The notes beneath the pieces were generated by a model. It was not told where the DNA came from. It did no database searches and saw only the letters and a list, made by a program, of their open reading frames with translations. 64,000 bases of DNA, taken from assembly GCA_029641185.1 (NCBI GenBank), contig JAPWGK010000021.1, positions 186,001 through 250,000 on the forward strand, read 5' to 3'. The translations under genes were made by a program, and so were the position numbers. The stretch comes from Pseudofabraea citricarpa (lineage: Eukaryota; Ascomycota; Leotiomycetes; Helotiales; Dermateaceae). Below are positions 47,759 to 59,542 of this stretch, piece by piece. Numbering within the stretch: position 1 is the first letter of the stretch; each line of letters opens with the position of its first letter.

Positions 47759-48793
47759 GATTGCGAGTTTTGAAAGTGAAGCTTGAGGTTACATATTGAT
47801 GGCGTGGTGTTGGGGCCGCTGGGTATTTTGTACTTGCGACACGAAGCACCGAGGACGTCAGGGAGCAGGGTACAGGGGTAGCTGCTGCGGTTCATCTGTG
47901 CGCCGTGTGCGGCCGTCGTCCGCCGCTGTCGATCCTGATTCTGTGCTCGCTTACGCCGGTGATAGGATTGTTCGCGAGTTAACTGCGGAGGTGCGGTGGC
48001 ATTAGTTACCCCGCTTTCGTGGTTACGCCGGCTACATACTTCAAAGTAAATACCACGAGATTTTGTAACACGTCGGAGGCCTAGGACTCCAAGATCAGGA
48101 GACCAAAGATTTGGATGAACGAGTAACGGTGGTTGCCTACCCGGGTAAGGTAGGCAGTGTCACAATAAGCTGACGAGTATTAAATCAGACATATCAAATT
48201 GAGAAGTACTGTACTTTAGTACCCTGCTGTCAAGATGCTTCAAGAGGGTTGAAAATATCAAGAGAAAGATGTAAAAGAATTTCCGTTCCATCCGAGCTAT
48301 TAGCAAGTCACGTTTTGATATATGCATTAGCCATATTCACAGCAATCACAACCCCTCCCTGGTTTGTATCGGAACTTCGCAGTTCTACTATTTTGCGTTG
48401 GCATGCTTATTTCCATGTGACGCTCTAATTATAGTATCATTATCACATGGCTAGCTGATACAGTGAAAACGTTACCCTTTATGAGAAAGTCCCTATGTAA
48501 TTACGCTGTTCTCCTGCTTTAAATGTCAAGACAGCATGAATTTCTCAGTTCAGTCAGCCATGTTATATGAAAAAACCCACAAGACTGGGCATTTGAATTC
48601 CCTTAGTAGGACAGACCAGTCATCAGGAAAATTATGCTATATTTTCTCTAACCTTGAAACATTTGATCAACCAAATGAAAATTAAAGCATCATAAGATAT
48701 TTCACCAACCCAAAATTCTACTAAAATAGCTGTCAGTTCCTCATAAACGAACCGTATTTTGGACCAATTCATTCCTAGTTCGCCGTTTCCGTA
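47759..48793. other. Intergenic region without a visible gene
   Basis: About 1 kb: the promoter side of the dehydrogenase, then AT-richer DNA at the 3' side of the 2EXR-like gene. A CCTACCCGGGTAAGGTAGG palindrome lies at about 48138-48156. No supported frame. Confidence 0.5.
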
Positions 48794-50013
48794 TCATCCA
48801 CTAATCATCCTCAATTCATGATCTCTGCTTGCCTTCGGAGATTCCATCCCTTCCTTCAACCACTCGGCAAACCCACGATGCTCCAGTGGCTGATTACTCA
48901 GATCCCAGATCTCTACCATCTCAATTCCTTGGATTGAGCGAAGCATGCACATACTAGCATCATTCTTGTAAGCCATATCTGGACACATGCCCAGAATAAG
49001 GTCGCTCTCAAAACAAAGACGCAGAAATTTGAGTCTCCTACACTGTTTGACCAACTGGATACACCTTTCGACATGGAGGGTCGGCAGAGTCAAACAGTGC
49101 TCGCTTGGATCTGTAGCATCGGCCCACTGACACTCGGAATCGCTTCTGCTTTTCCAGCCAAGCTTCAGCGACTCGATATTAGCCCGACCAATCTCGCCGA
49201 CAGATATAAGAAGCTTGGTGAGGTCGTCCATGTCGTCGAAATGGAAGTGAGTGTTGCGATAAGCGATGGGTAACATTTCTTGGCGCAGTTCTCTACTCAG
49301 TCTAAGCACGGCGAGGCTGCTGATGGGATAATAGAAACCGCTCGGATCGCCTATCCCCTCACAGAAATAAATCCCGCGAGATGCCTCAACTCGACCTGCA
49401 CCCCATATAATTTCTGGGAGTGCCAAGGCATATATCTTGTCGCGAATTTCTCTCGGGAGCTTGAGAAACATCGGGCCTATATTACCGATTGCATCAGGTG
49501 GCAACTGTTTACTCCCTTAGTTAATTTCCCAGAGGGGTTTGCGAAGGCTCTCTGCGATTGCTTGCCTTTGCAGTGGCCATGGCCCCCAATACCTCATTTC
49601 TTGTAAATACTAGATGTAAGTCGAGTCCGAAATCCTGATGGATATCCACGGTAAAACAGTACCGGGTAACGTGATTCCAACAAGTAATCGTCACCGTGTC
49701 CTTGCCATATTGCAATATCTTCGACAGCGTCAGCTCTACGAGCAACCTAGGGGAGGCGATAGGGCTTGCATACTTGAGGATGACCACACGTGGGAAGCAA
49801 ATTGTCTAGGCTGGCGCCGAGTTCTGGCTGGCTCTTTTGCCTCTCATACTCGTCGAACTCTCTCCTTGTTCTCTCATAGACGCTGGGAGAGACGGGTCTC
49901 AAATCCGAGTAGAAGCGTCTGATGCCATCGTCTGGGTAGTCCAAAGAAGCGACTTCGTACCCCAGCTCCCTTTCCATTTCCTCGACCGTTAAGGTAGGTT
50001 CCCGTTTAGCCAT
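48794..50013 (-). CDS. 2EXR/F-box-like fungal protein, about 362 aa, three exons
   Basis: Proposed exons on the minus strand are 50013-49790, 49746-49593 and 49504-48794. The last intron (88 nt, GTATTG...AAACAG, with an AACTAA branch point) is convincing. The first (43 nt, GTGTGG...CCCTAG) is short and less certain. The total is 363 codons including stop. The N-terminus is acidic/basic (TVEEMERELGYEVASLDYPDDG). The third exon begins LPPDAIGN and has FLKLPREIRDKIYALALPEI, the common ascomycete 2EXR motif. VLRLSRELRQEMLPIAYRNTHF and leucine-rich segments follow. Proteins of this kind are abundant in fungi and mostly uncharacterised; F-box-like binding is possible. The first exon might instead belong to a separate small gene. 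Confidence 0.65.
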
Positions 50014-50105
50014 TTATGCCTTTCTATCCATGTCCGACTTTAACTTTCCCCTAGGGTACGTAGTACCCGATAATGACCCGGTAAAGACGCCAGGGATGCG
50101 GGACG

Positions 50106-50115
50106 GTCACGTGAC
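50106..50115. promoter_or_regulatory. Palindromic CACGTG element in a divergent promoter
   Basis: GTCACGTGAC, a perfect ten-base palindrome, lies in the 267-bp spacer between the 2EXR-like gene (-) and the SET gene (+). It is the type of site bound by bHLH factors such as Cbf1. Binding here is inference. Confidence 0.45.
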
Positions 50116-50280
50116 GGCACTAAAAAGCAATTAATAGAGAAAGTCGAAATTATCTTGGGATTAAATACATGTTGGATAAACTTACATCGCGCCACTGGAC
50201 AAAGGATTTTCCAGTCCGTGAACTTATTTGATTATCGAGAGAGAGATATCCAGTCTACCTTTACCAGAATAAAAAAAGAA

Positions 50281-51547
50281 ATGGATTTTCATAACACATT
50301 CACTGAATGGGCTGCTGCTCAAGGTGTGGAACCTAACGGGATTGCGATGCATCGATTTGCTGGCAGAGGCAACGGCATCATTGCCGAGCGTCCCTTCGAA
50401 GTATGTATACCAGCTGGGATCTCATTTATTTATCCTACATTTTTTCATACGAGTACAATCCGACATACATTTGAATTGTTGTTGGCATTTCCTTCTCAAC
50501 TCCAACATTCCTCCAACCTCACTCTGACTGACCTTGAACCAGGCTGGCGATATCATATTAACCATCCCGATTTCTGCCGTCCACACTGCAGACACTGTGC
50601 CACAAAGCATTCGTACTGCCGTCGGTTCTCTCAGTGTGCAGGGTCTTCTGGCTGCTGAGGTCTGCATGGATAATTCCGTCGTTCGACCTCCTTGGCGTGC
50701 GGTTCTGCCTACCAAGCAGGATATCGCAGAATCAATACCCTTGATGTGGCACCCTATACTCCAGTCTCTCCTCCCACCATCATCGTCGTCAATCCTGCTG
50801 CGCCAACAGAAAAAGCTAAAGCGTGACTGGGCAAGCGTCCACGCTGCCTTCCCCGCCCTGGAGTATGAGCTATACCTTTACACCTGGTTCATCGTCGGCA
50901 CCCGCACATTCTACTTCACGCCAGAGTCGACTCCCGAGAAAGCTCTCGACCACGATGACTGCTTGGCCCTGGTCCCCTTTGCCGATGCCTTCAACCACGC
51001 CGATGTGGGATGCGAGGTTTCTTTCTCAGACGATGGCTACCGAATCTCCGCAACCCGAAGACTCGAGAAGGGCGACGAGATATACATAAGCTACGGGGAC
51101 CACGATAATGATTTCCTGCTTGCCGAGTACGGATTCATTCTCGCAGAGAACATGTGGGACAAGATTGACCTCGACGAGCTGCTCTTACCGCTGTTCTCGG
51201 GCAAGCAGAAAAAGCTGTTGGGCGAGGCGGGGTACCTAGGGAAGTACGTGTTGGATAAGGATGCAGGTTGTTACCGCACCCAGGTTGCACTGAGGCTGCT
51301 GTGTATGCCCGTCTCGAGTTGGCAATTCGTCGTGGTGGGTGGCCTGGAGGATGGCGATGGATACCAAGCTGCGGTCGACCGCATCATGCAGGTGGCTCTT
51401 GAACAGGAGCTGGCCCGGGCCAACGAGAAGCTGAAGCAGGTCGAAGAGCTGGACTGTGGCCTTGAGAGCCAAAGAGACGTCTTGAGCAGACGCTGGGCAC
51501 AGATATGCCAGCTCCTGACCTGCTCGCTAGAGAAGCTACGATGTTGA
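50281..51547 (+). CDS. SET-domain protein lysine methyltransferase, 374 aa, two exons
   Basis: Exons are 50281-50400 and 50543-51547; the 142-nt intron begins GTATGT and ends AACCAG. The start is the ATG before DFHNTFTEWAAAQGVE, a typical opening of SETD6/RuBisCO-LSMT-like enzymes; an upstream in-frame ATG at 50155 is less likely. SET features: GIAMHRFAGRGNGIIAERPFEAGDIILTIP near the N-terminus, LVPFADAFNHADVGC (the NH motif that helps bind S-adenosylmethionine), and KGDEIYISYGDHDNDFLLAEYGF with the conserved Tyr. An insertion between the two halves of SET (about residues 70-165) is normal in this class. A helical C-terminal segment follows. Non-histone lysine methylation, for example of ribosomal proteins, is the usual role of relatives; the target is unknown. 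Confidence 0.92.
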
Positions 51548-52087
51548 TTTCCATTCCAGGGCATCCGCAACAACGACAGCGCTACTGCAGCGCATTGGGC
51601 ACTGTTTAGACTTCCCGATATCCGCATGGCGATCATACTCTGATGATTGGATGGGATGGGACACAGACAGCAAGTGCTGTACTGATTACTAAGAACCAAA
51701 GGTTGGATAGAAGAGGCTCTGAATAATGCTTTACCATGTACAGTAGGATACTGGCAATTTTTATTGTAAGCGAGCCTGCTAGCTATCAGACTCGCAATTC
51801 ACAAGACAATTGGAACTCATAAGACAGTTTAATCATGGCATGTAAAGTATCGAGGTTCGTAGACAGCCCGGCAAAATACGGGCATGTCATTGGCTGCTGT
51901 GGAGCTCTGGGCGGTGAGCGCTTTCCATGGCCAACCATAGATGAGCAGGCTGAGAACATCCACCAGCCTCGCTCCTTCTGGCCAGAAAACCCCGCCGCAT
52001 GTTTACTTACCTCGTGCATGGAACCACCAAGCTTCCTTCACATCCAAACATCCTCTTCCCATCAGCCGTGATCCTGCAGCAGACAGG
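51548..52087. other. Intergenic region before the cofactor D gene
   Basis: About 540 bases: 3' flank of the SET gene and promoter/5' leader of the TBCD-like gene. An in-frame ATG at 51941 could extend the latter by 49 residues. Nothing else is seen. Confidence 0.5.
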
Positions 52088-55000
52088 ATGGGTCCCAAGG
52101 CGGTCGAGAAGCAGGAACCCGAGCTGGACCAGGAGAAGGATGTCCAGCTTCAGAAGTTTTCCTTGGACCTGATATCAGATGTCAAATGCGCCCTCCCGAC
52201 CTTCATCTGGGACGGGCCAAAGATACGCAGGCGTGTTCGTTTTCGAGATACAGAAAAGATTGTCGGCCTCGTGCGTACTGTCCCACCCCTTGCAGAGCAG
52301 AGCTGATAATCCTCCAGCTTGAACCATTCCAAGAAAACCCTCAATTGCTCGATCCGCATCTCGAGAGCTTCATACCCAAGCTCGCCAATGCCTTCCTCAT
52401 CACCCTCTCATACAAGTTTCCGGATGTCGAAGAAAAGCATGCCCAACATTTTATGTCTCTATCGAGGGGGATTTGCAAATTGCTATACACGTTTTGCAAG
52501 ATTAGAGGACGAAAGGTCATTGTTCGATTCTTAAACACCGAGACGAAGAATCTGGAGCTTTTGTTATCATCAATCGAGGCCGGAAACCCGAAGCAGACCG
52601 AGCCATCACAGAATGAGACTTCGAGAAACTGGGCATGGGAAGAACGTTACATTGGCCTCCTATGGCTGTCACATCTGTTTCTGGCTCCTTTTGACCTTGC
52701 ATCCATATCATCCGAGGGAACGTCAGCACTTGGTGCGGATTTACAAGGACTGAAACTACCTGAAAACACCCCTGCGATCACACTACGTGCTGTTGCGCAG
52801 GCTGTTGACTATCTTTCGGTATCTGGCAAAGAGATGGAGGCTGCGTGCCTTCTTCTTGTTCGTATTGCCGTGCGCAAGGATATGCAAGAAATTGGTGTAT
52901 TGGATAGTTTGGTCAAGTGGGCCATCTCTATTCTGTGGGATGATAATCCTCACTCGACTTACTATTACATCGGAATCTTGTCATTCCTGGCTGGTGTCCT
53001 AAATTCATCACTATCGACGAAAGACATGGATCAGCATGCTTTCACCATATTTCAAACAGCTGTCGAGATTTCAACGGCTGATCGAACTGCTTTCAAAGAG
53101 ATTCGCTCCTCAGCCGTTGCACGTAAGCTCACTATCAAAATTCTTAGAACAACTGCATTGCTTTCACTACAGAACCCCACAGCGGTGACGACGGAAATTG
53201 TTGAGACTGTCATCGGACTGATGTTCGAGGCTGCAGGTGATCCTGCTACACCAGTTCGAATTGGTGCAAGTAAAAGTTTAAGCTCTATCACTCTCAAGTT
53301 AGCTCCTGATATGGCAGGCCAAGTTATCGATGAAATCTTGGCCGCATTACAGCAAAATGTTTCTTGGGTTTCTGACTCTAAAGTTTGCTCACCTAGGCTG
53401 GACGTCTCCCGTGTCAACCCTTCAGAGTGGCATGGTTTGACTCTAACTCTTGCGCACCTGCTTCATCGCCACGTGGCACCACGAGATAACTTGGTTCATA
53501 TTATTTCCAGTCTCTTGCAAGCGCTGAAATTCGAACAGCGTTCGTCATCCGGAAGCTCGATTGGCACAAATGTGCGTGATGCTGCATGTTTTGGTGTGTG
53601 GTCGTTAGCCAAACGATACATGACTGATGAATTGATTAAAATTGGAGACCAGCACTCTCTTGTGCACAATTTTCAGGAGGCATCAGTAATCAAGGCTTTG
53701 GCAAAGAGACTTATTGTCTCTGCTTCACTCGATCCATCTGGCAACATCCGAAGAGCTTCGTCGGCAGCTCTGCAAGAACTCGTCGGCCGTCATCCAAATA
53801 TCATCGACCATGGAATTGAACTAGTCCAAATCGTTGACTATCATGCAGTTGCGGTACGCTCACGAGCTGTCAGAGAAGTAGCTGTCACTGCTGCAGGTCT
53901 ATCTGAATCTTATGCATTCCCACTGATCGAGGGACTCCTTGATTGGCGTGGCATGGGAGATTTTGATGACTCTGCTCGTCGAACTTCGGCTGATGTTTTA
54001 GGATATCTGATATCAATCCCGGATGAGGGCATTGAATACGTTCACTGGAAATGGTTTGATGAAGTCATACTTCGTGTAGATACTTATTTTGGACGTCCTG
54101 GTGTCACAGTTCGCCAGGTTGAAGAACGGCATGGTCTTCTTTTGTCTTTGGCTATTATTATTGAAAACCTAGGAACTGCTATCAGCAAGGAGCCTACCAA
54201 GTCTTTAAAACTATCGACGGCACCTACGGTAAGAGATGCTCCTACACGAATCATCAAGGTTGTGGAAGAATTTGACAATCTTCCTAACCGGCATTCGATG
54301 GGACAGTTCTATACTCTTTTCGGCAAGATTTTGAATGACAAATCGTTTACTCGTCGGCCAGAACTCACTTCAGAAGCTATATGTCGACTTATCACGGCTA
54401 CTCTTCGTCTTCCATCAATAGCTGTATTCTTAACCAAGGGCACTCCGACCGACGAAAAAGTCATCATTGACGAAAATTCCGTTGTTTTTGATATAACGAT
54501 TGTTCAGACCTTGATTGAAACAGCTCTGTCCAGAATCGAGCCTGAAGTGATTTCTGCTTCATCCGAGGCCGCAGCTGCTCTACTTAGCATGCTTGACAAT
54601 GCTGGTCGTGAAGGTTGGGTTCAAAATTGGATTGACAGCGTTAAGAACAGCTATTCAGGCCAATCGGGGAAAGTCATGGGGTATATTCATGCTCTGTTTC
54701 TTGCATATCCCAGCCTGGCAAATTTTCAAGACATTGTCAACAACTGCATCCACCAGCGATGGGATGGGTCTCACAGTATTGAAGTTCGAGTTACTATTTT
54801 GAAATGCTTGTCTAAGGATGACATCCTTGATAAGCATGGCCTAGTATTTGCAAGACTCATCGCAGAAGGACTCGATGATTATACTACCGACACGCGGGGA
54901 GACGTCGGTTCTTTAGTGCGGATCGAGGCAAGCAAGGCAGCGGCTAGATTGTGGAGAAACATTGACACAAAAGACAAAACTGAAACTCTAAAATTGCTTT

Positions 55001-55755
55001 TTGGTAAAGTTCTAAGACTTGCAGCTGAGAAGATGGATAAAGTCCGTATTGAAGCATACAAAGCCGTACTATGTGTATGCAAGGGAAGGTAGGTGGTCCA
55101 TCCATAACTGTATATGCAAATGCTGATCGCGAACAGAGACAAGTTGGAAGCACTTTCGCCTTCATCAGAGGACTACTTCCACTTTCTTCTGAAGCTGTCT
55201 AACGACGATTCGCTCATTAACGTTGATTTTGAACCTCATCGAGAGAACTCTTTGTTCGAAGGGTATGTTAGCTCAGCCGATACAGGATCTGAAGACCTCG
55301 TCCGAGCCAGCAGAGCCGCTCTAGCGAAATTCTGCCAACATCATGGAGACCATGTTTGTGCAACACTTTTGGATGTTCTTTCTAAGAATGTTGGCAATGA
55401 TCGGATTTCTATCTCCACGCTCGAGGTCATGAGTCATCTTTTCGATACTGGTGTCATGCAAAAGAGTTCTCTGGATTGGAAACGGCTGCATAATTTGGTG
55501 CAGCGCGTACACTACAAAACTTCAAATATGCGAAAGCTCGAAGCTTCCCTGAAAGTTTACGGTGGCATGTCGACTGTTTATTTACCAGCAATGGTCAAAT
55601 TGACAGATTTGCTGTTGCACCCTTACCCGAAGGTCCGTAATGATGCCGCAGATACCATCTTTGGCGAGACGGGCGCTGGGAAGGGCGTTAATTGGTTGAA
55701 GGCTAAGAAAGCAGACGTGGAAAGGTTGCGGAAGGAGTTGGGATTGAAAAGTTGA
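52088..55755 (+). CDS. TBCD: Tubulin-folding cofactor D (TBCD/Alp1/Cin1-like), 1190 aa, three exons
   Basis: Exons are 52088-52270, 52318-55088 and 55137-55755, with introns of 47 and 48 nt and 1191 codons including stop. The protein is a long HEAT/armadillo-type helical solenoid of the length usual for cofactor D. Recognisable stretches are ENPQLLDPHLESFIPKLANAF, GLLWLSHLFLAPFDL, CLLLVRIAVRKDM, RDAACFGVWSLAKRY, RRASSAALQELVGRHP and ARLIAEGLDDYTTDTRGDVGSLVRIEA. The last motif is characteristic of the C-terminal half. Cofactor D takes beta-tubulin from cofactor A and, with cofactors C and E, assembles the alpha/beta-tubulin dimer in the cytoplasm. It should be a housekeeping gene. The first ATG near MGPKAVEKQE was chosen because the sequence before it is low in character. 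Confidence 0.93.
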
Positions 55756-56120
55756 GACTTTTCATTGGAAGTAGTTGCTTGGTATAGATAAGGCATGAAC
55801 ATAGCTCATGAGGGATGAGGAATGAAAGAAGGAATTATGATACCCCCTTTACTTTAGAGATATGGTTATAGATTGAATATTTATTTGTTTAATTGTCTTC
55901 TGGTGGCGAGTTTGAATCGGTGAGTTCTGTGGTATTTTAAGTTTTTGAAATTATCAGGTTGCAGTTAGATGTTAGGTGCATTTAGTTATATCGCTTAACT
56001 TCACAAGAATCTGATTTTTACTTGTCAACTTCAACTTCAAACCAACTAAGTACAAAATGCCTTACTAATAGCTGTCCTGGCCAATCTCACTAACTCGAAA
56101 GTGCTTCTAACTACTCGGAC
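55756..56120. other. Short intergenic region
   Basis: About 365 bases between the convergent cofactor D and UstYa-like genes. AT-rich; probably both 3' untranslated regions. Confidence 0.5.
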
Positions 56121-56897
56121 TCAATTTTCCAGCTTTCCACACAGCGGATACTGCACGAAAAACTCACTATTCCACTCGCCCAACGGGACCTTCTCCCTGG
56201 CGCTCAACAAGCCAGCACAATGTCGAGTATGATTAGCGCTAGTGACATAGAAATCCATAACACTGCCTCTCTCAAGATGGCGGATCAGCTTCTTCCACGT
56301 ATACAAGCAGTGCGTGAGGTGATACTCCCACGTCACCCAGCCCTTATCGATATCGCCACGAACGACCATCTCTCGACTGATGCGCTCCGTCCCATTCGCA
56401 TCTACACTCCAGGCCCAGTCGTGCTCCGACAGGAACGCCGCCGTCAGCTCGCCGTCGAAGCAGCCTGGCATCAGCCACGTGAAGGATATCGCGTCGAACT
56501 TGCACCCGCGCGCTCGCGCTTCTGTCGCTGAGGACCCGCAGGACTGTGGCGACGATGGCGCGATCAGGGGGTTGTAGTTCGCTACGTACTTGTATTCTAC
56601 TGCGGTGTGCTTCTCTCTCATCGAATGCGAGAGAATGCCGTTGGATGTGTACTGGGTTACGAAGACTAGCATGACGCTGCTTAGGAACGTGAAGGCTATT
56701 GAGAGGCTGATGTAGAGCAGGCATTGCCGCAGCAGGCCTCGGTGGGCTTTTTCAATTGGTTCTTCATTTTTGATGGGGATTGCTTCGCTTTCTGGGAGCG
56801 AGTTGTAGGAATCTTTTCGCAGGCGGTGGGGAAGGAGTTTTGTGAGGAATGGTGAAGATTCCTCCATCTTGTTTTGGTTTGATTTTGCGCTTTGCAT
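56121..56897 (-). CDS. UstYa-like membrane protein with two HxxHC motifs, 258 aa
   Basis: Intronless; a second in-frame ATG (residue 11, MEESSPF) may be the true start. A short cytoplasmic N-terminus precedes one transmembrane segment (about residues 59-82, CLLYISLSIAFTFLSSVMLVF). The lumenal part has SCGSSATEARARGCKFD, ISFTWLMPGCFDGELTAAFL, then EYHLTHCLYTW (His193, His196, Cys197) and ANHTRHCAGLL (His223, His226, Cys227). I recognise the overall pattern as a common, mostly uncharacterised ascomycete family. Two HxxHC motifs behind a single N-terminal membrane anchor are also the hallmark of UstYa-type oxidases, which bind copper and cross-link peptides. Relationship to UstYa is inference from the motif layout. 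It is the nearest neighbour of a canonical UstYa gene on the same strand, 1.2 kb away. Confidence 0.85.
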   Translation of the reverse strand: MQSAKSNQNKMEESSPFLTKLLPHRLRKDSYNSLPESEAIPIKNEEPIEKAHRGLLRQCLLYISLSIAFTFLSSVMLVFVTQYTSNGILSHSMREKHTAVEYKYVANYNPLIAPSSPQSCGSSATEARARGCKFDAISFTWLMPGCFDGELTAAFLSEHDWAWSVDANGTERISREMVVRGDIDKGWVTWEYHLTHCLYTWKKLIRHLERGSVMDFYVTSANHTRHCAGLLSAREKVPLGEWNSEFFVQYPLCGKLEN

Positions 56898-58122
56898 TGT
56901 CGTTATTGAAATATTGGCGTCTTCGAGGCAGATATCTGTCTTTTAGGAGAGAGAAGCGATGTAGTTCCGGGTGATTCAAAATTGGAAGCTGAGAATCGTA
57001 TGATGAGAAGCTAAGTTGAAAGAAGAAGTGTTTGTAACTTTGTACTCCATCCGGTAGCTGCATGATCTACAGGATATGACATATCGAAGTAGATCTGAGT
57101 TAAGCATGCATAATCTGGTCACCACGAGCTAGCCAACGAAGAGCACTCCTTCAATACACAAGCACACACACGAATGGAATATATACTTTGCATTGTGACC
57201 GAGATAGATCCGAGATGGTCGCTTGACTTTCATGGAATCTGCCAATGAAGAGTAACACCTCGCTCCAGGTAACAAGCAAAAAGGTTCCACTTACACAAGT
57301 CCGTTACCAGCGAATTGACACCGATGCAGCTGTTGTGCACCGAGATGGCTGGGTCAGTAGTGTCAATCCTCTGGCTTTCCGACCAGAGCGTTGTGTACTT
57401 TTCCTCTGAGCAACATCCATCACCCGACCATAATTCTAGACCTCTTCCACAAACGCCGCTGATCATGAGTGCAACGCCTCTTTCCCTCTCTTTACCCTTT
57501 TCGATTATTATCTACCCTTGCACTGAAACCACCATCCTCCTAGCCGAAAGATCCAAAAGATACTTTTTCCTCGTCCTACCATCTATGTAGTTCCGTTACG
57601 CGAGCTCGCTTGAAAGCGAAAAAAACCGTTATCTCTGTACTCTCGTACCCAGCTGCCATGCAGGGTTCCGTTACACAGCGTGATCTCTCAGTTGACTTCT
57701 CACTGGAAATCTCTTCCTACCCCGCTGTATGAGGGGTTCTGGCTTCTGGGTCTCCCTGCTTTTGGCATTGGTGATGTGTCATCTCTCGGCTGGATACCAT
57801 GATGGCTTCTTGCAGGTTCAGCTTCAGATCCCATGGGTGTACTTGATCTTGTGTACTTTCAGAACCCGGCTAACACGGACCAGACGTGCTGTTGGGTTGG
57901 GACGTAGACTGGCTGGGACGAGTGGATCGAAGAGGAATGGTCGAGGTTCAACGGCTTTGCACGATCATCAATTTGCTGAGTTGGGACAGTTAAAACTCCA
58001 CTTTGAATATGCACTAGTTTCTTTCAATTCAGCGAATCACAATATCTATCTCAATCTAATTGAAGCCGCGATAGGATAAAAGATAAACTCTAGCAAAAAG
58101 GAATAATCCCAGATCCACAACG
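56898..58122. other. Intergenic region between the two UstYa-like genes
   Basis: About 1.2 kb. Short plus-strand frames (57315-57590 and 57729-58079) lack domain character. No gene supported. Confidence 0.5.
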
Positions 58123-59122
58123 TCAAGCACCCTCCTTATCATCCAATTTAACCCTCAGCTCAGCGACAGGATCCAAGCCGGGCCAGCTCTCGATGACAAA
58201 CCCACTGGTGTTAAACCTGCTGGCCCAGTCGTGAATCTTCTGAAAGTTGCGGCACGTATGCGGCACGGCGAAGTTGGGCACCCAGTCCGGCAGCAGCGGG
58301 TTGAAGGGTCGGCGCCGCGCCTTGTGCGTGATGGGCGTCACGTCGGCGTGGCACATGATGACCTGCCGCAGGTAGTCGATGCAGTGATCGAGATGGATCT
58401 GGTCCTGCCGGTCGTCGGCGTTGTAGAAGGCGTTCGTCCCGTACACGATGTTCCGGATCGCGTTCAGGCAGTGCAGCTGGTGGAAGACGTCCAGCTGCAC
58501 CAGCGGCGTGTCGTCCGTGCTTGATATGGGCTGTGTTGGCCGTTGGAGCGTTTGGTTCATTTCGGGAGTTAAGGAAACCATGCCCACTGTTTTTTGTTAT
58601 CTTCTCGTTAGCTTTTTGTCTCTGGTTTTGTTTTTGTTTTTGTTTTTGCTTTTATTGGAGACTTCTGAAGGATCCCTTACCGTCCATTAATTCGTACCAG
58701 AGCATGTCTGACTTGGGAGTTGGCGGCCCTTCGTATGGCGTCACGGGATTATCTCGTGTTCCTCCTCCACTGATTTTGAAAACGACAGTTTCGTATTCTA
58801 TCGCTTCTGCTGCTGGTGCTATTCCCTAATCAGTTTTTCTTTCTATTTAGAATCCCAATAGACTGGACGTACAGAACTCCAAAGGTCGCATAATCTCGGG
58901 TTTGATAACCGTTCGCAAGGGTGCGAAAGTCCAGAATGAAGAGATCCAAAATGTCGCAATGGCCGTGTGCAGAAGAACAAAAATGGTATGGATTCGAAAT
59001 GTCTTGACTTCTTGCTGAATCTTGGCTGTATTGCTTAATAGACCCGTGTTAAGGTCTTCCTCGTGGTAAGTCTCTTGAGAGGACTCACGAGAATAAGAGT
59101 CTTTGGAGTTTGAGTAAGGCAT
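58123..59122 (-). CDS. UstYa-family (DUF3328) oxidase-like protein, 283 aa, three exons
   Basis: Exons on the minus strand are 59122-58873, 58818-58681 and 58586-58123. Introns of 54 and 94 nt have GT...AG ends (GTACGT...GAATAG and GTAAGG...AAACAG), and the total is 284 codons including stop. The first splice joins RPLEF to SPAAEAIEYETVVF, a typical UstYa opening. One transmembrane segment lies at about residues 44-64. Next come PYEGPPTPKSDMLWYELMD and the two copper-ligand motifs FHQLHCLN (165-169) and HLDHCIDYLRQ (194-198), then CHADVTPI. Known family members oxidise and macrocyclise ribosomal peptides (ustiloxin, cyclochlorotine-like and related pathways) in the secretory route. It is divergent from the repeat precursor at 59925, which makes that gene a candidate substrate (inference). 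Confidence 0.93.
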
Positions 59123-59498
59123 GCTGAGAAAGACTTGGCGGGGATGAGATAGACTGGATAGAGGAAGGAAGTTGATTTGAAAGAAGCAGACGAGGAAACA
59201 AACGGAAGCCCTTGAGATACTGGTGAAAAGCCAAGAGAAATTCCAAGATCCTCGAGCTGAAAAGCCTCCGGTCCCATGCCGATTCTTAGTTTGTCTTCTC
59301 AAGCTGTCAAACGATACACAATCTTTGAAGTTACATGCTATTTAGTTTGTATTTCAACACTCCACTTTTAAAAATTCAAAGCAAGTCTCTTCGTGTTACC
59401 ATCATTCGTTCGTGTATCACTTCTATCAAGCACGCTTGGAACATTGATGTGAGTGATTCTGCTCTGGCAGAATAGGTTTTCGGGTATTGGATAGCAGC

Positions 59499-59542
59499 TG
59501 ATCTGTATACAAGACATCGGTGATCTGTATACAAGACATCGG
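59499..59542. repeat. Perfect 22-bp tandem duplication in the divergent promoter
   Basis: The unit TGATCTGTATACAAGACATC plus GG occurs twice without mismatch. Each copy contains the palindrome GTATAC. It may be a duplicated regulator site or a chance slippage product. Confidence 0.92.

Noticed and set aside
49521..49787. Separate small minus-strand gene beginning with GTG
   Set aside because: Its coherent part splices in frame to the 2EXR exon (GTATTG...AAACAG), so it is better read as an internal exon.
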